Shown: positions 31,120 to 39,425, numbered from the stretch's first letter. The stretch is DNA of 50,052 nucleotides from Pseudomonadota bacterium (GCA_963204815.1 CAUJHQ010000129.1:1-50052); one strand, 5' to 3'. A program made the numbers and translations. Notes: generated by a model from the letters alone, not told the origin.

Positions 31120-32613
31120 ATGGCCGACACGCCCGCCGACGGCAAGGATCCGAAGGACACCGACAAGAAGCTGCGCGAACGCGTCGACAAGCTGCTGGCG
31201 CGCGCGCCGTCCGACAGCCGCGGCAGCATCACGCTCGGCGGCCGGCGCCTGGACTACACCGCCAGCGTGGCCTTCGTGCCGGTGGTGGCCGAAGGCTTCG
31301 CCGGCACGCCGGCCGAGCCGCAGGCGGCCGTGATGACGACGAGCTATGTGCTCGACGGCACCGACGCGGCGACGCGGCCGCTGTGCTTCGCCTTCAACGG
31401 CGGGCCGGGCTCGGCGTCGATCTGGCTGCACCTGGGTGCGCTCGGGCCGCAGCGCGTCGTCGTGCCCGACGATGGCAGCATGCCGCGCGCGCCCTACGGC
31501 GTGGTCGACAACCCGCACAGCTGGTTCGAGCACTTCGACATGGTCTTCATCGACCCGCCGCACACCGGCTGGTCGGTCTGCGCCAGCGAGGAGGCGCGCA
31601 AGAAGATGCTGTCGGTGGACGGCGACGTCGCCGCGCTCGCCGAGGTCATGCGCGCCTGGCTCACGCGCCACCGGCGCTGGGGCTCGCCGCTGTACCTGGC
31701 CGGCGAGAGCTACGGCACCACGCGCGGCGCGGCGCTGGCCGCGAAGATGCAGGACCTGGGCGCGGCGCTGTCGGGCCTGGTGCTGATCTCCTGTGCGATG
31801 GACCTGCAGAGCCTGGACTTCGCGCCCGCGAACGACCTGCCGTACGCGCTGTTCCTGCCGGCCTTCGCGAACGTGTCGCAGTACCACGGCCTGCTGAAGG
31901 GGCCGCTGGCCGAGTCGCCGGCCGCCGCACGCGCCGCCGCCGAGGCCTTCGTCGACGAGGACTATGCCGCCGCGCTGCTGGCCGGCGCGCGCCTGTCGGA
32001 CAAGCGGCGCGGCAAGGTGGCGCGGCGCATCGCCGAGCTCACCGGGCTGCCGCAGGCCTTCGTCGAGGAGAAGAACCTGCGCATCGCCGACGCCGACTAC
32101 TTCTTCGAGGCGCTGCGCGCTCAGGGCCGCATCGTCGGCCGGCTCGACGCCCGCGGCACCGGCCCGATGGCGGCGCGGCGCACGCGCGACTGGGAGTTCG
32201 ACCCCGGCATCGAGGCCATCGCCGCGCCCTACACGATGGCGGCGATGGACCACTTCGGCCGCACGCTGGGCGTGGACCTGCAGGAACGCTACGAGACGCT
32301 GTCGCACGACACGCACAAGGCCTGGAACTGGAACCGCGGCGAGGCCAAGGGCAACCAGTACGCCTGCACCAGCCCCGACCTGGCGCGCGCGCTGCGCCGC
32401 AACCCGCACCTGAAGCTGTTCGTCGCCAGCGGGCGCTACGACCTGGGCACGCCGTACAGCGCGAGCGACTGGTCGCTCGCGCAGCTGGACGCGCCGGCCG
32501 AGGTGCTGGGCCGCATCGTGCACCGCTACTACGACGCCGGCCACATGATGTACACGCGCAGCGCCGACCTGGCGCAGCTGAAGGCCGACCTCGCGGCATG
32601 GCTGCAAAACTGA
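31120..32613 (+). CDS. S10 family serine carboxypeptidase-like peptidase
   Basis: 497 residues from ATG at 31120, with a good GGGAGAA ribosome-binding site. Active-site elements: CFAFNGGPGSASIWLHLGAL near residue 87 (oxyanion loop), LYLAGESYGTTRGAALAA near 192 (nucleophile Ser in GESYG), ASGRYDLGTPYSASDW near 435 (Asp), and YYDAGHMMYTR near 467 (His). S10 enzymes remove C-terminal residues and are usually secreted and active at acid pH. Here the N-terminus is polar and charged (ADGKDPKDTDKKLRERV) with no signal peptide, so the protein should be cytoplasmic. It sits 26 bases downstream of the PLP enzyme and 14 bases upstream of phosphofructokinase. Confidence 0.88.
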   Translation: MADTPADGKDPKDTDKKLRERVDKLLARAPSDSRGSITLGGRRLDYTASVAFVPVVAEGFAGTPAEPQAAVMTTSYVLDGTDAATRPLCFAFNGGPGSASIWLHLGALGPQRVVVPDDGSMPRAPYGVVDNPHSWFEHFDMVFIDPPHTGWSVCASEEARKKMLSVDGDVAALAEVMRAWLTRHRRWGSPLYLAGESYGTTRGAALAAKMQDLGAALSGLVLISCAMDLQSLDFAPANDLPYALFLPAFANVSQYHGLLKGPLAESPAAARAAAEAFVDEDYAAALLAGARLSDKRRGKVARRIAELTGLPQAFVEEKNLRIADADYFFEALRAQGRIVGRLDARGTGPMAARRTRDWEFDPGIEAIAAPYTMAAMDHFGRTLGVDLQERYETLSHDTHKAWNWNRGEAKGNQYACTSPDLARALRRNPHLKLFVASGRYDLGTPYSASDWSLAQLDAPAEVLGRIVHRYYDAGHMMYTRSADLAQLKADLAAWLQN

Positions 32614-32627
32614 GCGGAGACCACCCC

Positions 32628-33692
32628 ATGCACGTCGGCATCCTCACCGGCGGCGGCGACTGCCCCGGCCTGAACGCGGTGATCCGCGCCGTCACGCTGG
32701 CGCTGATCAACGAATGCGGCGCGCGCGTCAGCGGCATCGAGCGCGGCTTCCTGGGCCTGCTGGAACGGCGCAGCCGGCCGCTCGACGCCGACACGGTGGC
32801 CGGCCTCGTCGCCGAGGGCGGCACCATCCTGGGCACGCACAACCGCTGCGACCCCTTCCGCTACTTCGGCGCGAACAACGCCGACTGCTCGGCGCAGGCG
32901 ATGGCCTACGTGCGCGAGCTCGGGCTCGACGCGCTGGTGGTCATCGGCGGCGATGGCACCATGGCCATCGCCTACCGCTTCATGGCGCTGGGCCTGCCGA
33001 TGGTGGGCGTGCCCAAGACGATCGACAACGACCTCTTCGGCACCGACCGCACCTTCGGCTTCGACAGCGCGGTGGCGGTGGTGTCCGAATCGCTCGACCG
33101 CCTGGGCACCACCGCGCGCAGCCACGGCCGCGTGATGGTGCTGGAGACGATGGGCCGCTACGCCGGCTGGATCGCGCTCGAAGGCGGGCTCGCCGGCAGC
33201 GCCGACGTGATCCTGCTGCCCGAGCTGCCGTTCAGCGTCGACGCCGTCGCGGCGCGCTGCCGCGAGCGCGAGGCACGCGGCCTGGCGACGCTGGTCTGCA
33301 TCGCCGAAGGCGCGGCCGCCGCCGGCGGCCACCTCACCGTCGAACGCACGATCAGCGACAGCCCGGAGCCGATCCGCCTGGGCGGCGTCGGCCGCTGGCT
33401 GCAGGCGCAGCTGGAGCCGCTGGTGCAGAGCGAGGTGCGCACCACGCTGCTGGGCCACCTGCAGCGCGGCGGCTCGCCGACCGCGTACGACCGCGTCCTC
33501 GCCACCCGCTTCGGCGTGCACGCCGCCCACCTGGTGCGCGACGGCCGCTTCGGCGAGATGGTGGCGCTGCAGGGCGACGCCTGCACGAGCCTGTCGATCA
33601 CCGAGGTGGCGGGGCGCACGCGCAAGGTGCCGGTCGACCACGCGCTGGTGCAGGCGGCGCGCGCCACCGGCGTGTCGCTCGGCCAGCCGTAG
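32628..33692 (+). CDS. pfkA: 6-phosphofructokinase, mixed ATP/PPi-type signature
   Basis: 354-residue PfkA-family enzyme phosphorylating fructose 6-phosphate in glycolysis. Phosphate-binding LTGGGDCPGLNAVIRAV at the start, GGDGT at residues 107-111, the catalytic PKTIDND at 129-135, METMGR-like LETMGRYAGW near 172 and HLQRGGSPTAYD near 278. The Gly in GGDGT is the ATP-type residue, while the Lys in PKTIDND is the PPi/group III-type residue (ATP enzymes such as E. coli PfkA have PGTIDND). This Gly/Lys combination occurs in group III ATP enzymes. Donor preference needs biochemistry. The start follows a purine-rich GAGCGGAG site. Confidence 0.92.
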   Translation: MHVGILTGGGDCPGLNAVIRAVTLALINECGARVSGIERGFLGLLERRSRPLDADTVAGLVAEGGTILGTHNRCDPFRYFGANNADCSAQAMAYVRELGLDALVVIGGDGTMAIAYRFMALGLPMVGVPKTIDNDLFGTDRTFGFDSAVAVVSESLDRLGTTARSHGRVMVLETMGRYAGWIALEGGLAGSADVILLPELPFSVDAVAARCREREARGLATLVCIAEGAAAAGGHLTVERTISDSPEPIRLGGVGRWLQAQLEPLVQSEVRTTLLGHLQRGGSPTAYDRVLATRFGVHAAHLVRDGRFGEMVALQGDACTSLSITEVAGRTRKVPVDHALVQAARATGVSLGQP

Positions 33693-33696
33693 CGCG

Positions 33697-34152
33697 CTAC
33701 AGCAGGCGCGCCAGTTCGGCCGGCAGCGCGCCGCGCAGCGCCGCGTCGTCGCGGCCGAAGTCGAAGTCGGCGAAGTCGAAGCCGGGCCCGACGGTGGCGC
33801 CGACGTACGCGAAGGCGCCGGCCGGCTCGGCCGCCTGCCACCAGTCGGCCGGCACCACGTGGCGCCGGCAGCGGTCGTTCAGTTCGATGCGCTCGACGCG
33901 CGCCAGGTCCGGTGCCAGCCGCCACAGCACCAGCGGGCCGCCCTCCAGCAGGTGCCAGACCTCGTCGCTGCGCACGCGGTGCCAGGCGGAGCACTCGCCC
34001 GCGCGCAGCAGGAAGTCGATCGTCGTCAGCGCGCGGCGTTCGCCGCGCGGCGTGGCCAGGCGCGTCGTCGACCGGAAGACCTCGGCGTAGTGGCCGCCTT
34101 CCGGGTGCGGCTGCAGGCCGAGCGTGGCGATCAGCTCGTCGGCGCGGCTCAT
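33697..34152 (-). CDS. cupin domain protein, DUF985 type
   Basis: 151-residue small protein of the DUF985 (COG3542) cupin group. Characteristic segments: LGLQPHPEGGHYAEVFRS at the N-terminus, TTIDFLLRAGECSAWHRV near 43, VWHLLEGGPLVLWRL near 65, and FAYVGATVGPGFDFADFDF near 113. The fold is a cupin barrel, but no catalytic role has been shown for this group that I know. Its ATG overlaps the SDR stop (34149-34152), making it the last gene of the rluA-like/flavin reductase/SDR operon. Its stop is 4 bases from that of the convergent phosphofructokinase gene. Confidence 0.88.
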   Translation of the reverse strand: MSRADELIATLGLQPHPEGGHYAEVFRSTTRLATPRGERRALTTIDFLLRAGECSAWHRVRSDEVWHLLEGGPLVLWRLAPDLARVERIELNDRCRRHVVPADWWQAAEPAGAFAYVGATVGPGFDFADFDFGRDDAALRGALPAELARLL

Positions 34153-34886
34153 GGGTTGCGCACGTCGCCGATCGGGTCGTGCCCGAAGTCCGGCTTCGCC
34201 AGGAAGGCCAGCACCTTGGCCGCCGCCGCGGCCGGGCTGTCGAGCCTGCCGCCGCTCTTCAGGCCTTCGAAGGTGGCGCGCTCGGGGAACTTGCCGGCGT
34301 CGGCGCTGCGCAGCTGCACCTGCATGTCGGTGTCGATGACGCCCGGCGCCAGCGACACGACCTTGGCACCGTTCGGCTGCGCCGCCTCTTCGAGCGCGAT
34401 GGCGCGCGCCAGGTGGTCCAGGCCGGCTTTCGCGGCGCAGTAGCTGGCGCTGCCGGCCATCGCGCGGCGGCCGAGGCCGGACGACACGAGCAGCAGCTTG
34501 CGCGGCACCGGCCACGCCGCGGTGGCGCGCAGGAAGGCCGCGCTCAGCAGCATCGGCGCTTCGAGGCCGACGCGCAGCGCGTTCGACAGGTCGGCGGCGC
34601 CGATCTGCGACAGCGGCGCCAGTTCCGACACCACGCCGGCGTTGTTGATGAGCGCCACCTCGCACACCGTCGACGGGTCGATGCCGGCCAGCCAGTCGGC
34701 CAGCCGCGCGGCGGTGGGCGCCGGGTCGGCGAGGTCGGCCGTCCAGGCGGTGAGGGCGGGGTGCTGCAGCGCCGGTGCCTTGCGCGAAATGGCGAGCACG
34801 CGGTGGCCGGCGGCGAGCAGCTGTTCGGCCATCGCGAGGCCGAGGCCGCGCGACGCGCCGGTGAGGAGGGTGAGCGGTGTCTTCAT
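34149..34886 (-). CDS. short-chain dehydrogenase/reductase
   Basis: 245-residue NAD(P)-dependent SDR. Cofactor motif TLLTGASRGLGLAMAEQ at residues 7-23, NNAGVVSELAPL near 83, the catalytic Ser in LLLVSSGLGRRAMAG near 133, and YCAAK near 150 with Tyr and Lys of the YxxxK motif. The overall pattern resembles the YueD-type benzil reductase group, but substrate cannot be read from sequence. It is cotranscribed with a flavin reductase upstream (23-base gap) and overlaps the DUF985 cupin downstream by ATGA. Confidence 0.92.
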   Translation of the reverse strand: MKTPLTLLTGASRGLGLAMAEQLLAAGHRVLAISRKAPALQHPALTAWTADLADPAPTAARLADWLAGIDPSTVCEVALINNAGVVSELAPLSQIGAADLSNALRVGLEAPMLLSAAFLRATAAWPVPRKLLLVSSGLGRRAMAGSASYCAAKAGLDHLARAIALEEAAQPNGAKVVSLAPGVIDTDMQVQLRSADAGKFPERATFEGLKSGGRLDSPAAAAAKVLAFLAKPDFGHDPIGDVRNP

Positions 34887-34909
34887 GGGGACGCGAGCAT
34901 ACGCGGCGC

Positions 34910-35482
34910 TCAGCGCGGCAGCCGAGCCTGCAGCGCGTCGCCCACGGTGAAGAAGGCGCCGCCGGCGATGTGGTGCAGCGTGCGCAGTTCGTCCTGCCCG
35001 GGCCCGAAGTGCCAGCGGCCGTCGGTGAAGACGCGCGCGTCGGCCTGCGCGGCGACGACCTCGCCGAGGAAGAGGTCGTAGGCCTGCTGCACGTGCGGTT
35101 CGGGCAGCAGCCGGCATTCGAGCCAGGCCACGCAGCCTTCGAGCAGCGGGGCGTCGATGGCCGTCGCGTCGAAGGTCGCGAGGCCGAGGTGGCCGATCTT
35201 GTCGGCCTCGTCGCGCCCGCTCGTGCTGCCGAGCGCGAAGGTGGCGTCGGCGAGCGCACGGCAAGGCACGTTGAGCGCGAACGTGCCGGCGCCTTCGATG
35301 AGCGTGCGCGTGAAGGTGCTCTTGTCGAGCACCACCGCCACCTTCGGCGGCGCGAAGTCCAGCGGCATCGCCCACGCGGCGGCCATCGCGTTGCGGCGGC
35401 CGCCGTGGGCGGCGCTGACGATGACCGTGGGGCCGTGGTTCAGCAGCCGGTAGGCCTTGGACAGTTCGACGGGGTTGCGCAT
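34910..35482 (-). CDS. flavin reductase domain protein (DIM6/NTAB type)
   Basis: 190-residue FMN-binding split-barrel flavin reductase-like protein. Diagnostic segments are TVIVSAAHGGRRNAMAAAWA near residue 19, FAPPKVAVVLDKSTFTR near 43, GTFALNVPC near 67, and a C-terminal FFTVGDALQARLPR. Such proteins reduce free flavins for monooxygenases or act directly as flavin oxidoreductases. No oxygenase gene is adjacent. It lies 11 bases downstream of the pseudouridine synthase and 23 bases upstream of the SDR, in one probable operon. Confidence 0.88.
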   Translation of the reverse strand: MRNPVELSKAYRLLNHGPTVIVSAAHGGRRNAMAAAWAMPLDFAPPKVAVVLDKSTFTRTLIEGAGTFALNVPCRALADATFALGSTSGRDEADKIGHLGLATFDATAIDAPLLEGCVAWLECRLLPEPHVQQAYDLFLGEVVAAQADARVFTDGRWHFGPGQDELRTLHHIAGGAFFTVGDALQARLPR

Positions 35483-35493
35483 CGGTCGGGGGC

Positions 35494-36135
35494 TCAGAAG
35501 GGCGGGGGGCTTTCGACGACCACGGTGTCGCCGCTCACCGGGTGGCGGAATTCGAGCCGCGCCGCGTGCAGCAGCAGGCGCGGCGAGGCGGCGTGCACCG
35601 CCGGCGGCGCATAGAGCTCGTCGCCCAGGATCGGGTGGCCGATGTGTGCCAGGTGCACGCGCAACTGGTGCGAGCGGCCGGTGACGGGCTGCAGTTCAAT
35701 GCGGCTGCGCCCGCGCGCGCTGTCGACGTCCACGCGCCGCCAATGCGTCAGCGCCGGCTTGCCGCGTTCGGCGTCGACGATCTGCCGCGGCCGGTTCGGC
35801 CAGTCGACGATGAGCGGCACGTCGACGGTGCCCGCAGGCTCGGCCACCGCGCCATCGACGATGGCGACGTAGCGCTTGCCGACACGGCGCTTCTCGAACG
35901 CGAGCGAGAGCGCGCGCTGCGCCTCGAGGCCGCGCGCGAACAGCATCAACCCCGAGGTGCCCATGTCGAGCCGGTGCACGACCAGCGCGTCGGGCCAGCG
36001 CGCCTGCACGCGCGCGGCCAGGCAGTCGGCGATGAGGCGGCCGGGCACCGACAACAGCCAGGGCGGTTTCTCGACGACGAGGAAGCTGGCGTCGACGTGG
36101 ATCGGCTCGGGGCTGGGCGGCATCACGGCCGACAT
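35494..36135 (-). CDS. RluA-family pseudouridine synthase
   Basis: 213-residue RNA pseudouridine synthase. The catalytic motif is VVHRLDMGTSGLMLFARG near residue 48 with the conserved Asp in HRLD, followed by GKRYVAIVDG and the RNA-contact segment PVTGRSHQLRVHLAHIGHP near 155. It has no S4 domain, as in RluA itself, which modifies 23S U746 and tRNA U32; specificity is inferred only. Two in-frame ATGs (36135 and 36123) are possible. It is divergent from the rsgA leader promoter, with about 35 bases between the ATG and the -35 element. Confidence 0.9.
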   Translation of the reverse strand: MSAVMPPSPEPIHVDASFLVVEKPPWLLSVPGRLIADCLAARVQARWPDALVVHRLDMGTSGLMLFARGLEAQRALSLAFEKRRVGKRYVAIVDGAVAEPAGTVDVPLIVDWPNRPRQIVDAERGKPALTHWRRVDVDSARGRSRIELQPVTGRSHQLRVHLAHIGHPILGDELYAPPAVHAASPRLLLHAARLEFRHPVSGDTVVVESPPPF

Positions 36136-36170
36136 CGTCGCATGCGTCGCACACCCCCACGCACGGCGCC

Positions 36171-36199
36171 TTGACGATTGCCGCCGCGCGCGGCACAGT
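36171..36199 (+). promoter_or_regulatory. predicted promoter of the rsgA leader
   Basis: TTGACG (36171-36176, 5 of 6 of the -35 consensus) is followed at exactly 17 bases by CACAGT (36194-36199, 3 of 6 of the -10). Transcription would start near 36206, which places the small leader ORF and two hairpins in the transcript before rsgA. Confidence 0.5.
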
Positions 36200-36237
36200 G
36201 CGCCCCTCTCATCGTTTCAACCGCAGGAGGACACGCC

Positions 36238-36282
36238 ATGGATCGCATCGACCTTGCCCCCCTCGCGGCTCCCGCCGTCTGA
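36238..36282 (+). CDS. short leader ORF upstream of rsgA
   Basis: Fourteen codons, MDRIDLAPLAAPAV, ending in TGA. It is led by an almost perfect ribosome-binding site, AGGAGG at 36225-36230, 7 bases before the ATG, the strongest such site I see in the window. The peptide is rich in Ala, Pro and Leu. It lies 151 bases before the likely rsgA start and is followed by two hairpins, an arrangement like translation-coupled attenuators. I do not recognise it as a known leader peptide. It may instead be the remnant 5' end of a lost gene. Confidence 0.45.
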   Translation: MDRIDLAPLAAPAV

Positions 36283-36324
36283 CCCGACGCACCTCGCCAC
36301 GGCTCGCCTGAGCCTCTTCGTGGC

Positions 36325-36347
36325 GCCGTGACCACCCGGGTCACGGC
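36325..36347 (+). promoter_or_regulatory. hairpin 1 in the rsgA leader
   Basis: GCCGTGACC (36325-36333) and GGTCACGGC (36339-36347) form a perfect 9-base stem with a 5-base loop. No run of T follows, so it is not a classical terminator. It lies between the leader ORF and rsgA. Confidence 0.45.
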
Positions 36348-36378
36348 CGGAAGTCCGCCCCTCTCGAAGTTCCGCTGA

Positions 36379-36394
36379 CTGCGCACGTGCGCAG
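36379..36394 (+). promoter_or_regulatory. hairpin 2 in the rsgA leader
   Basis: CTGCGCACGTGCGCAG is a perfect 16-base palindrome; as RNA it folds into a 6-base stem with an ACGU loop. It could also be a protein-binding site on DNA. It lies 39 bases before the likely rsgA start. Confidence 0.4.
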
Positions 36395-36433
36395 CCAGTG
36401 CCTGTGGCTTCCCGACCGGATTTCTGCGTCCAC

Positions 36434-37516
36434 ATGATCGACTCTTCCGTTCTCGAACGGCTGCGGGCCATCGGCCTGCACCCGCGGTTCCTCTCCCATG
36501 TTCCCGCGGCGCCCGGCGCCGCCCTGCTGCGCGTCACCGAGGTGCAGCGCGAAGGCCTGCTGCTGCACGACGGCGCGCACGAACACGCCGCGCGCGCGAT
36601 GCCGGCACTGCTGAACCGGCTCATCGACGAAGGCGACGCGCTCGCCGTCGGCGACTGGGTGCTCGCCGAGCGCAACAGCTTCGGCGAATGGTGGGTGCAC
36701 GAGCGCCTGCCGCCGCAGACCCAGATCGCGCGCCGCCTGCACGACGGCCGCGAGAAGGTGACGCGCGTCGTGCTCGTCGCCAACGTCGACACCGCGCTGC
36801 TCGCGATGGGGCTGGACCACGACTTCAGCCTGCGCCGGCTGGAGCGCTACCTGGCGCTGGTGCGGCTGGCCGGCGTCGGCGCGGTCGTCGTGCTGACGAA
36901 GGCCGACCTCTGCGCCGACCCGGCAGCGCGCGTGCGCGAGGTGCAGGCGCTGGTGCCGGCCGACGTGGCGGTGGTGGCGGTCAACGCGCTCGCCGACGCG
37001 GTGGGCGGCGGGCCGCGCGCCGCGCTCGCGCCCTGGCTCGAGGCCGGCCGCACGCTGGTGCTGCTGGGTTCCAGCGGCGTCGGCAAGAGCACGCTGACCA
37101 ACGCGCTGCTCGGCGCCGACGTGCAGGCGGTGGGCGGCGTGCGCAAGGGCGACCAGCGCGGTCGCCACACCACCACGTCGCGCACGCTGCACGTGCTGGC
37201 CGGCGGCGCCTGCCTGATCGACACGCCGGGCATCCGCACGCTGCGGCTGGACAGCGAGGCCGGCGCCATCGAAGGCGTGTTCGACGACGTCAGCACGCTC
37301 GCCGCGCGCTGCCGCTTCCGCGACTGCCGCCACGAAGGCGAACCCGGCTGCGCGGTGCGCGACGGCGTGCCGCCCGAGCGCCTGAAGAGCTTCCAGAAGC
37401 TGATGCGAGAGGCGCGCCGCGACACGCTGAGCGCGCTCGAACGCAAGCAGCAGGTTGCGCAATGGAAGGTGCGCAGCCGCGCCGCGCACGCACGCGCCCG
37501 GGGCAAGCGTGACTAG
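36434..37516 (+). CDS. rsgA: ribosome small-subunit-dependent GTPase RsgA
   Basis: 360-residue circularly permuted GTPase that assists 30S ribosome maturation. After an OB-like N-terminal region (about 30-100), the permuted G motifs appear in order: VVLTKADLC near residue 153 (G4), the P-loop VLLGSSGVGKSTLTNALLG near 212 (G1), GRHTTTSRTLHVL near 245 (G2), and CLIDTPGIRTL near 260 (G3). The zinc-binding tail is CRFRDCRHEGEPGCAV near 292. ATG at 36434 is preferred over GTG at 36398 because homology-like sequence begins at MIDSSVLERLRAIGL. The protein belongs to the longer RsgA branch. The 3' end shares CTAG with a convergent transporter gene. Confidence 0.92.
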   Translation: MIDSSVLERLRAIGLHPRFLSHVPAAPGAALLRVTEVQREGLLLHDGAHEHAARAMPALLNRLIDEGDALAVGDWVLAERNSFGEWWVHERLPPQTQIARRLHDGREKVTRVVLVANVDTALLAMGLDHDFSLRRLERYLALVRLAGVGAVVVLTKADLCADPAARVREVQALVPADVAVVAVNALADAVGGGPRAALAPWLEAGRTLVLLGSSGVGKSTLTNALLGADVQAVGGVRKGDQRGRHTTTSRTLHVLAGGACLIDTPGIRTLRLDSEAGAIEGVFDDVSTLAARCRFRDCRHEGEPGCAVRDGVPPERLKSFQKLMREARRDTLSALERKQQVAQWKVRSRAAHARARGKRD

Positions 37517-38736
37517 CGCCCCGGCAGCAACGCGTCGCGCCGGGCGAGGGCGGGGAAGAGCTTCAGCCAGAGCGCCGCCACCATGAGCGTGCCGACGCCG
37601 CCCAGCACGACCGAGCCGACCGGCCCGAGCCAGGCTGCCGTGGCACCGGACTCGAACTCGCCGAGCTGGTTGGACGCCCCGATGAAGACCGAGTTGACCG
37701 CGCTCACTCGCCCTCGCATTTCGTCCGGCGTTTCCAACTGCACGAGAGTCTGGCGGATCACCACGCTCACCATGTCGGCCGCGCCGCTCACCGCCAGTGC
37801 CGCCAACGAAAGCCCGAGCAGCGTGGACAGTCCGAACGCGAGCTGCGCGGCGCCGAACACGGCGACCGCGCCCAGCAGCAGCGGGCCGGTGCGGCGACGC
37901 ACCGGCCAGCGTGCCAGCACCAGCGACATCGCCAGCGCGCCCGCCGCCGGCGCGCTGCGCAGCAGGCCCAGGCCCCAGGGGCCGACGTGCAGCACGTCCT
38001 TCGCGAACATCGGCAGCAGCGCGGTCGCGCCGCCCAGCAGCACCGCGAAGAGGTCGAGCGAGATCGCGCCCAGCACCACCTTGCGCTGCCACACGAAGGC
38101 CAGCCCGGCCGTCAGCGTGGCCCAGGTGGCGGGCTCGGCCGGCGGTGGCACGTGCTCGTAGCGGATCGCCAGGCACAGCAGCGCGGCAACCGCGAACAGG
38201 GCGGCGCAGGTGGCGTAGACGGCGCCGGCGCCGGCCACGTACACCACGCCGCCGATCGCCGGCCCGGCGATGACGGCCGCTTGCAGCCCGGCCGAACTGG
38301 CCGCCAGCGCGCGCGCCAGCAGCGCTTCGGGCACGAGCGAGGGCGTCAGCGCCTGCTGCGCCGGCATCTGCAGCGCGCGCACCGCACCCAGGCCGACGGA
38401 GATGGCCAGCAGCAGCGTGCGGTCGGCCCAGCCGAACACGCTGCCGGCCCACAGCAGCGCCGCCATCAGCACCTGCAGGCCCTGGCACAACGCGACGATG
38501 CGCGCGCGGTGGTAGCGGTCGATCGCGTGCCCGGCCGGCAGCGTCAGCAGCACCGCGGGCGCGAACTGCAGCAGCCCGACGAGCCCCAGGTCCCAGGCCG
38601 AGCCGGTGAGCTCGTACATCTGCCAGCCCACCGCCACCATCAGCATCTGGCCGGCCGCCACGCCGGCCAGGCGGGCGAACCACAGCAGGACGAAGGCGCG
38701 GTGGGCGAGGAGACTGCCCTCCAGATCGGAGCTCAC
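37513..38736 (-). CDS. MFS transporter (EntS-like exporter family)
   Basis: 407-residue inner-membrane protein with about 12 helices starting at FVLLWFARLAGVAAGQM. The loop between helices 2 and 3 is LPAGHAIDRYHRARIV, a variant of MFS motif A, and SLVPEALLARALAASSAG near residue 133 is common in the MFS_3/EntS group. It starts on GTG that overlaps the stop of the phosphoribosyltransferase gene (GTGA), showing translational coupling. It could export a small molecule or drug; nothing else identifies the substrate. Confidence 0.9.
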   Translation of the reverse strand: MSSDLEGSLLAHRAFVLLWFARLAGVAAGQMLMVAVGWQMYELTGSAWDLGLVGLLQFAPAVLLTLPAGHAIDRYHRARIVALCQGLQVLMAALLWAGSVFGWADRTLLLAISVGLGAVRALQMPAQQALTPSLVPEALLARALAASSAGLQAAVIAGPAIGGVVYVAGAGAVYATCAALFAVAALLCLAIRYEHVPPPAEPATWATLTAGLAFVWQRKVVLGAISLDLFAVLLGGATALLPMFAKDVLHVGPWGLGLLRSAPAAGALAMSLVLARWPVRRRTGPLLLGAVAVFGAAQLAFGLSTLLGLSLAALAVSGAADMVSVVIRQTLVQLETPDEMRGRVSAVNSVFIGASNQLGEFESGATAAWLGPVGSVVLGGVGTLMVAALWLKLFPALARRDALLPGR

Positions 38737-39425
38737 GCGCGCTCGACCCAGCCGCCGGGCACCGCCTGCAGCAACGGGCTGTCGAAGACGCCGGTGACGG
38801 CGGCGGCGCGCGCGGCGCCGAGTGCGTCCGCCCAGCGCCGGCCCTGCCGCATCGCGACGCCGGCGCCGACGACTTGCGCCCCCAGCGCTTCGAGAAGGCT
38901 CCAGGCGGCGCCCAGCGTGACGCCGGTGCTGACGGCGTCGTCGACGATCAGCACGCGCCGGCCCGCGACGAGCGGGCGCTGGTGCGGGTCGAGGTAGAGG
39001 CGCTTGCCGGGGGTCGGCGAGGTGATCGACTGCACCGGCACCGACAGCGCGTCGTCGTACCAGAACTTGCGCGACGTGCCCAGCGGCACCGCGCGGGCGT
39101 GGCCGAGCCGGCGCGCCACCGCGGCGGCCAGCGGCAGGCCCAGTGTCGGCAGGCCGACGACGACGTCCGGCGCCGCCGCCGCCACGCGCGCGGCCAGCAG
39201 GTCGGCCAGCGCCTCCGCGACCTCGAACGAGGCCTGGTTCAGGATCAGCGACGCGACCGCGTGGCGCGGTTCGGCGGCCAGCCGGCGGATCGGCAGCACG
39301 AGGCGGCGCCCGTCGGGCAGCCGCGCCGGGTAGCCGTGGCGCCAGGGCGGCGCCTCGTCGGCGGCCGGCCCGGCGAACGCCTGCCAGTAGGCGGTGGTGG
39401 GTTCGGTGAAGTGGGCGTCGTCCAT
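38733..39425 (-). CDS. phosphoribosyltransferase family protein
   Basis: 230 residues. The PRPP-binding motif RRVLIVDDAVSTGVTLGAAW lies near residue 158 and the flexible loop/hood region includes VVGLPTLGLPLAAAVARRLG near 88. The PRT fold is like adenine or orotate phosphoribosyltransferases, but the N-terminal region (Trp/Arg-rich, 1-70) is not typical of Apt. It could salvage a base or be a regulatory PRT of the ComF/PyrR kind. It is coupled to the MFS exporter downstream. The ATG at 39425 lies about 110 bases from the divergent acyl-CoA ligase start. Confidence 0.8.
   Translation of the reverse strand: MDDAHFTEPTTAYWQAFAGPAADEAPPWRHGYPARLPDGRRLVLPIRRLAAEPRHAVASLILNQASFEVAEALADLLAARVAAAAPDVVVGLPTLGLPLAAAVARRLGHARAVPLGTSRKFWYDDALSVPVQSITSPTPGKRLYLDPHQRPLVAGRRVLIVDDAVSTGVTLGAAWSLLEALGAQVVGAGVAMRQGRRWADALGAARAAAVTGVFDSPLLQAVPGGWVERA

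Noticed and set aside
36379..36394. Mini-ykkC (guanidine-II) riboswitch upstream of rsgA
   Set aside because: The hairpin loop is ACGU, not the ACGR required in both hairpins, and the second hairpin has a 5-base ACCCG loop.
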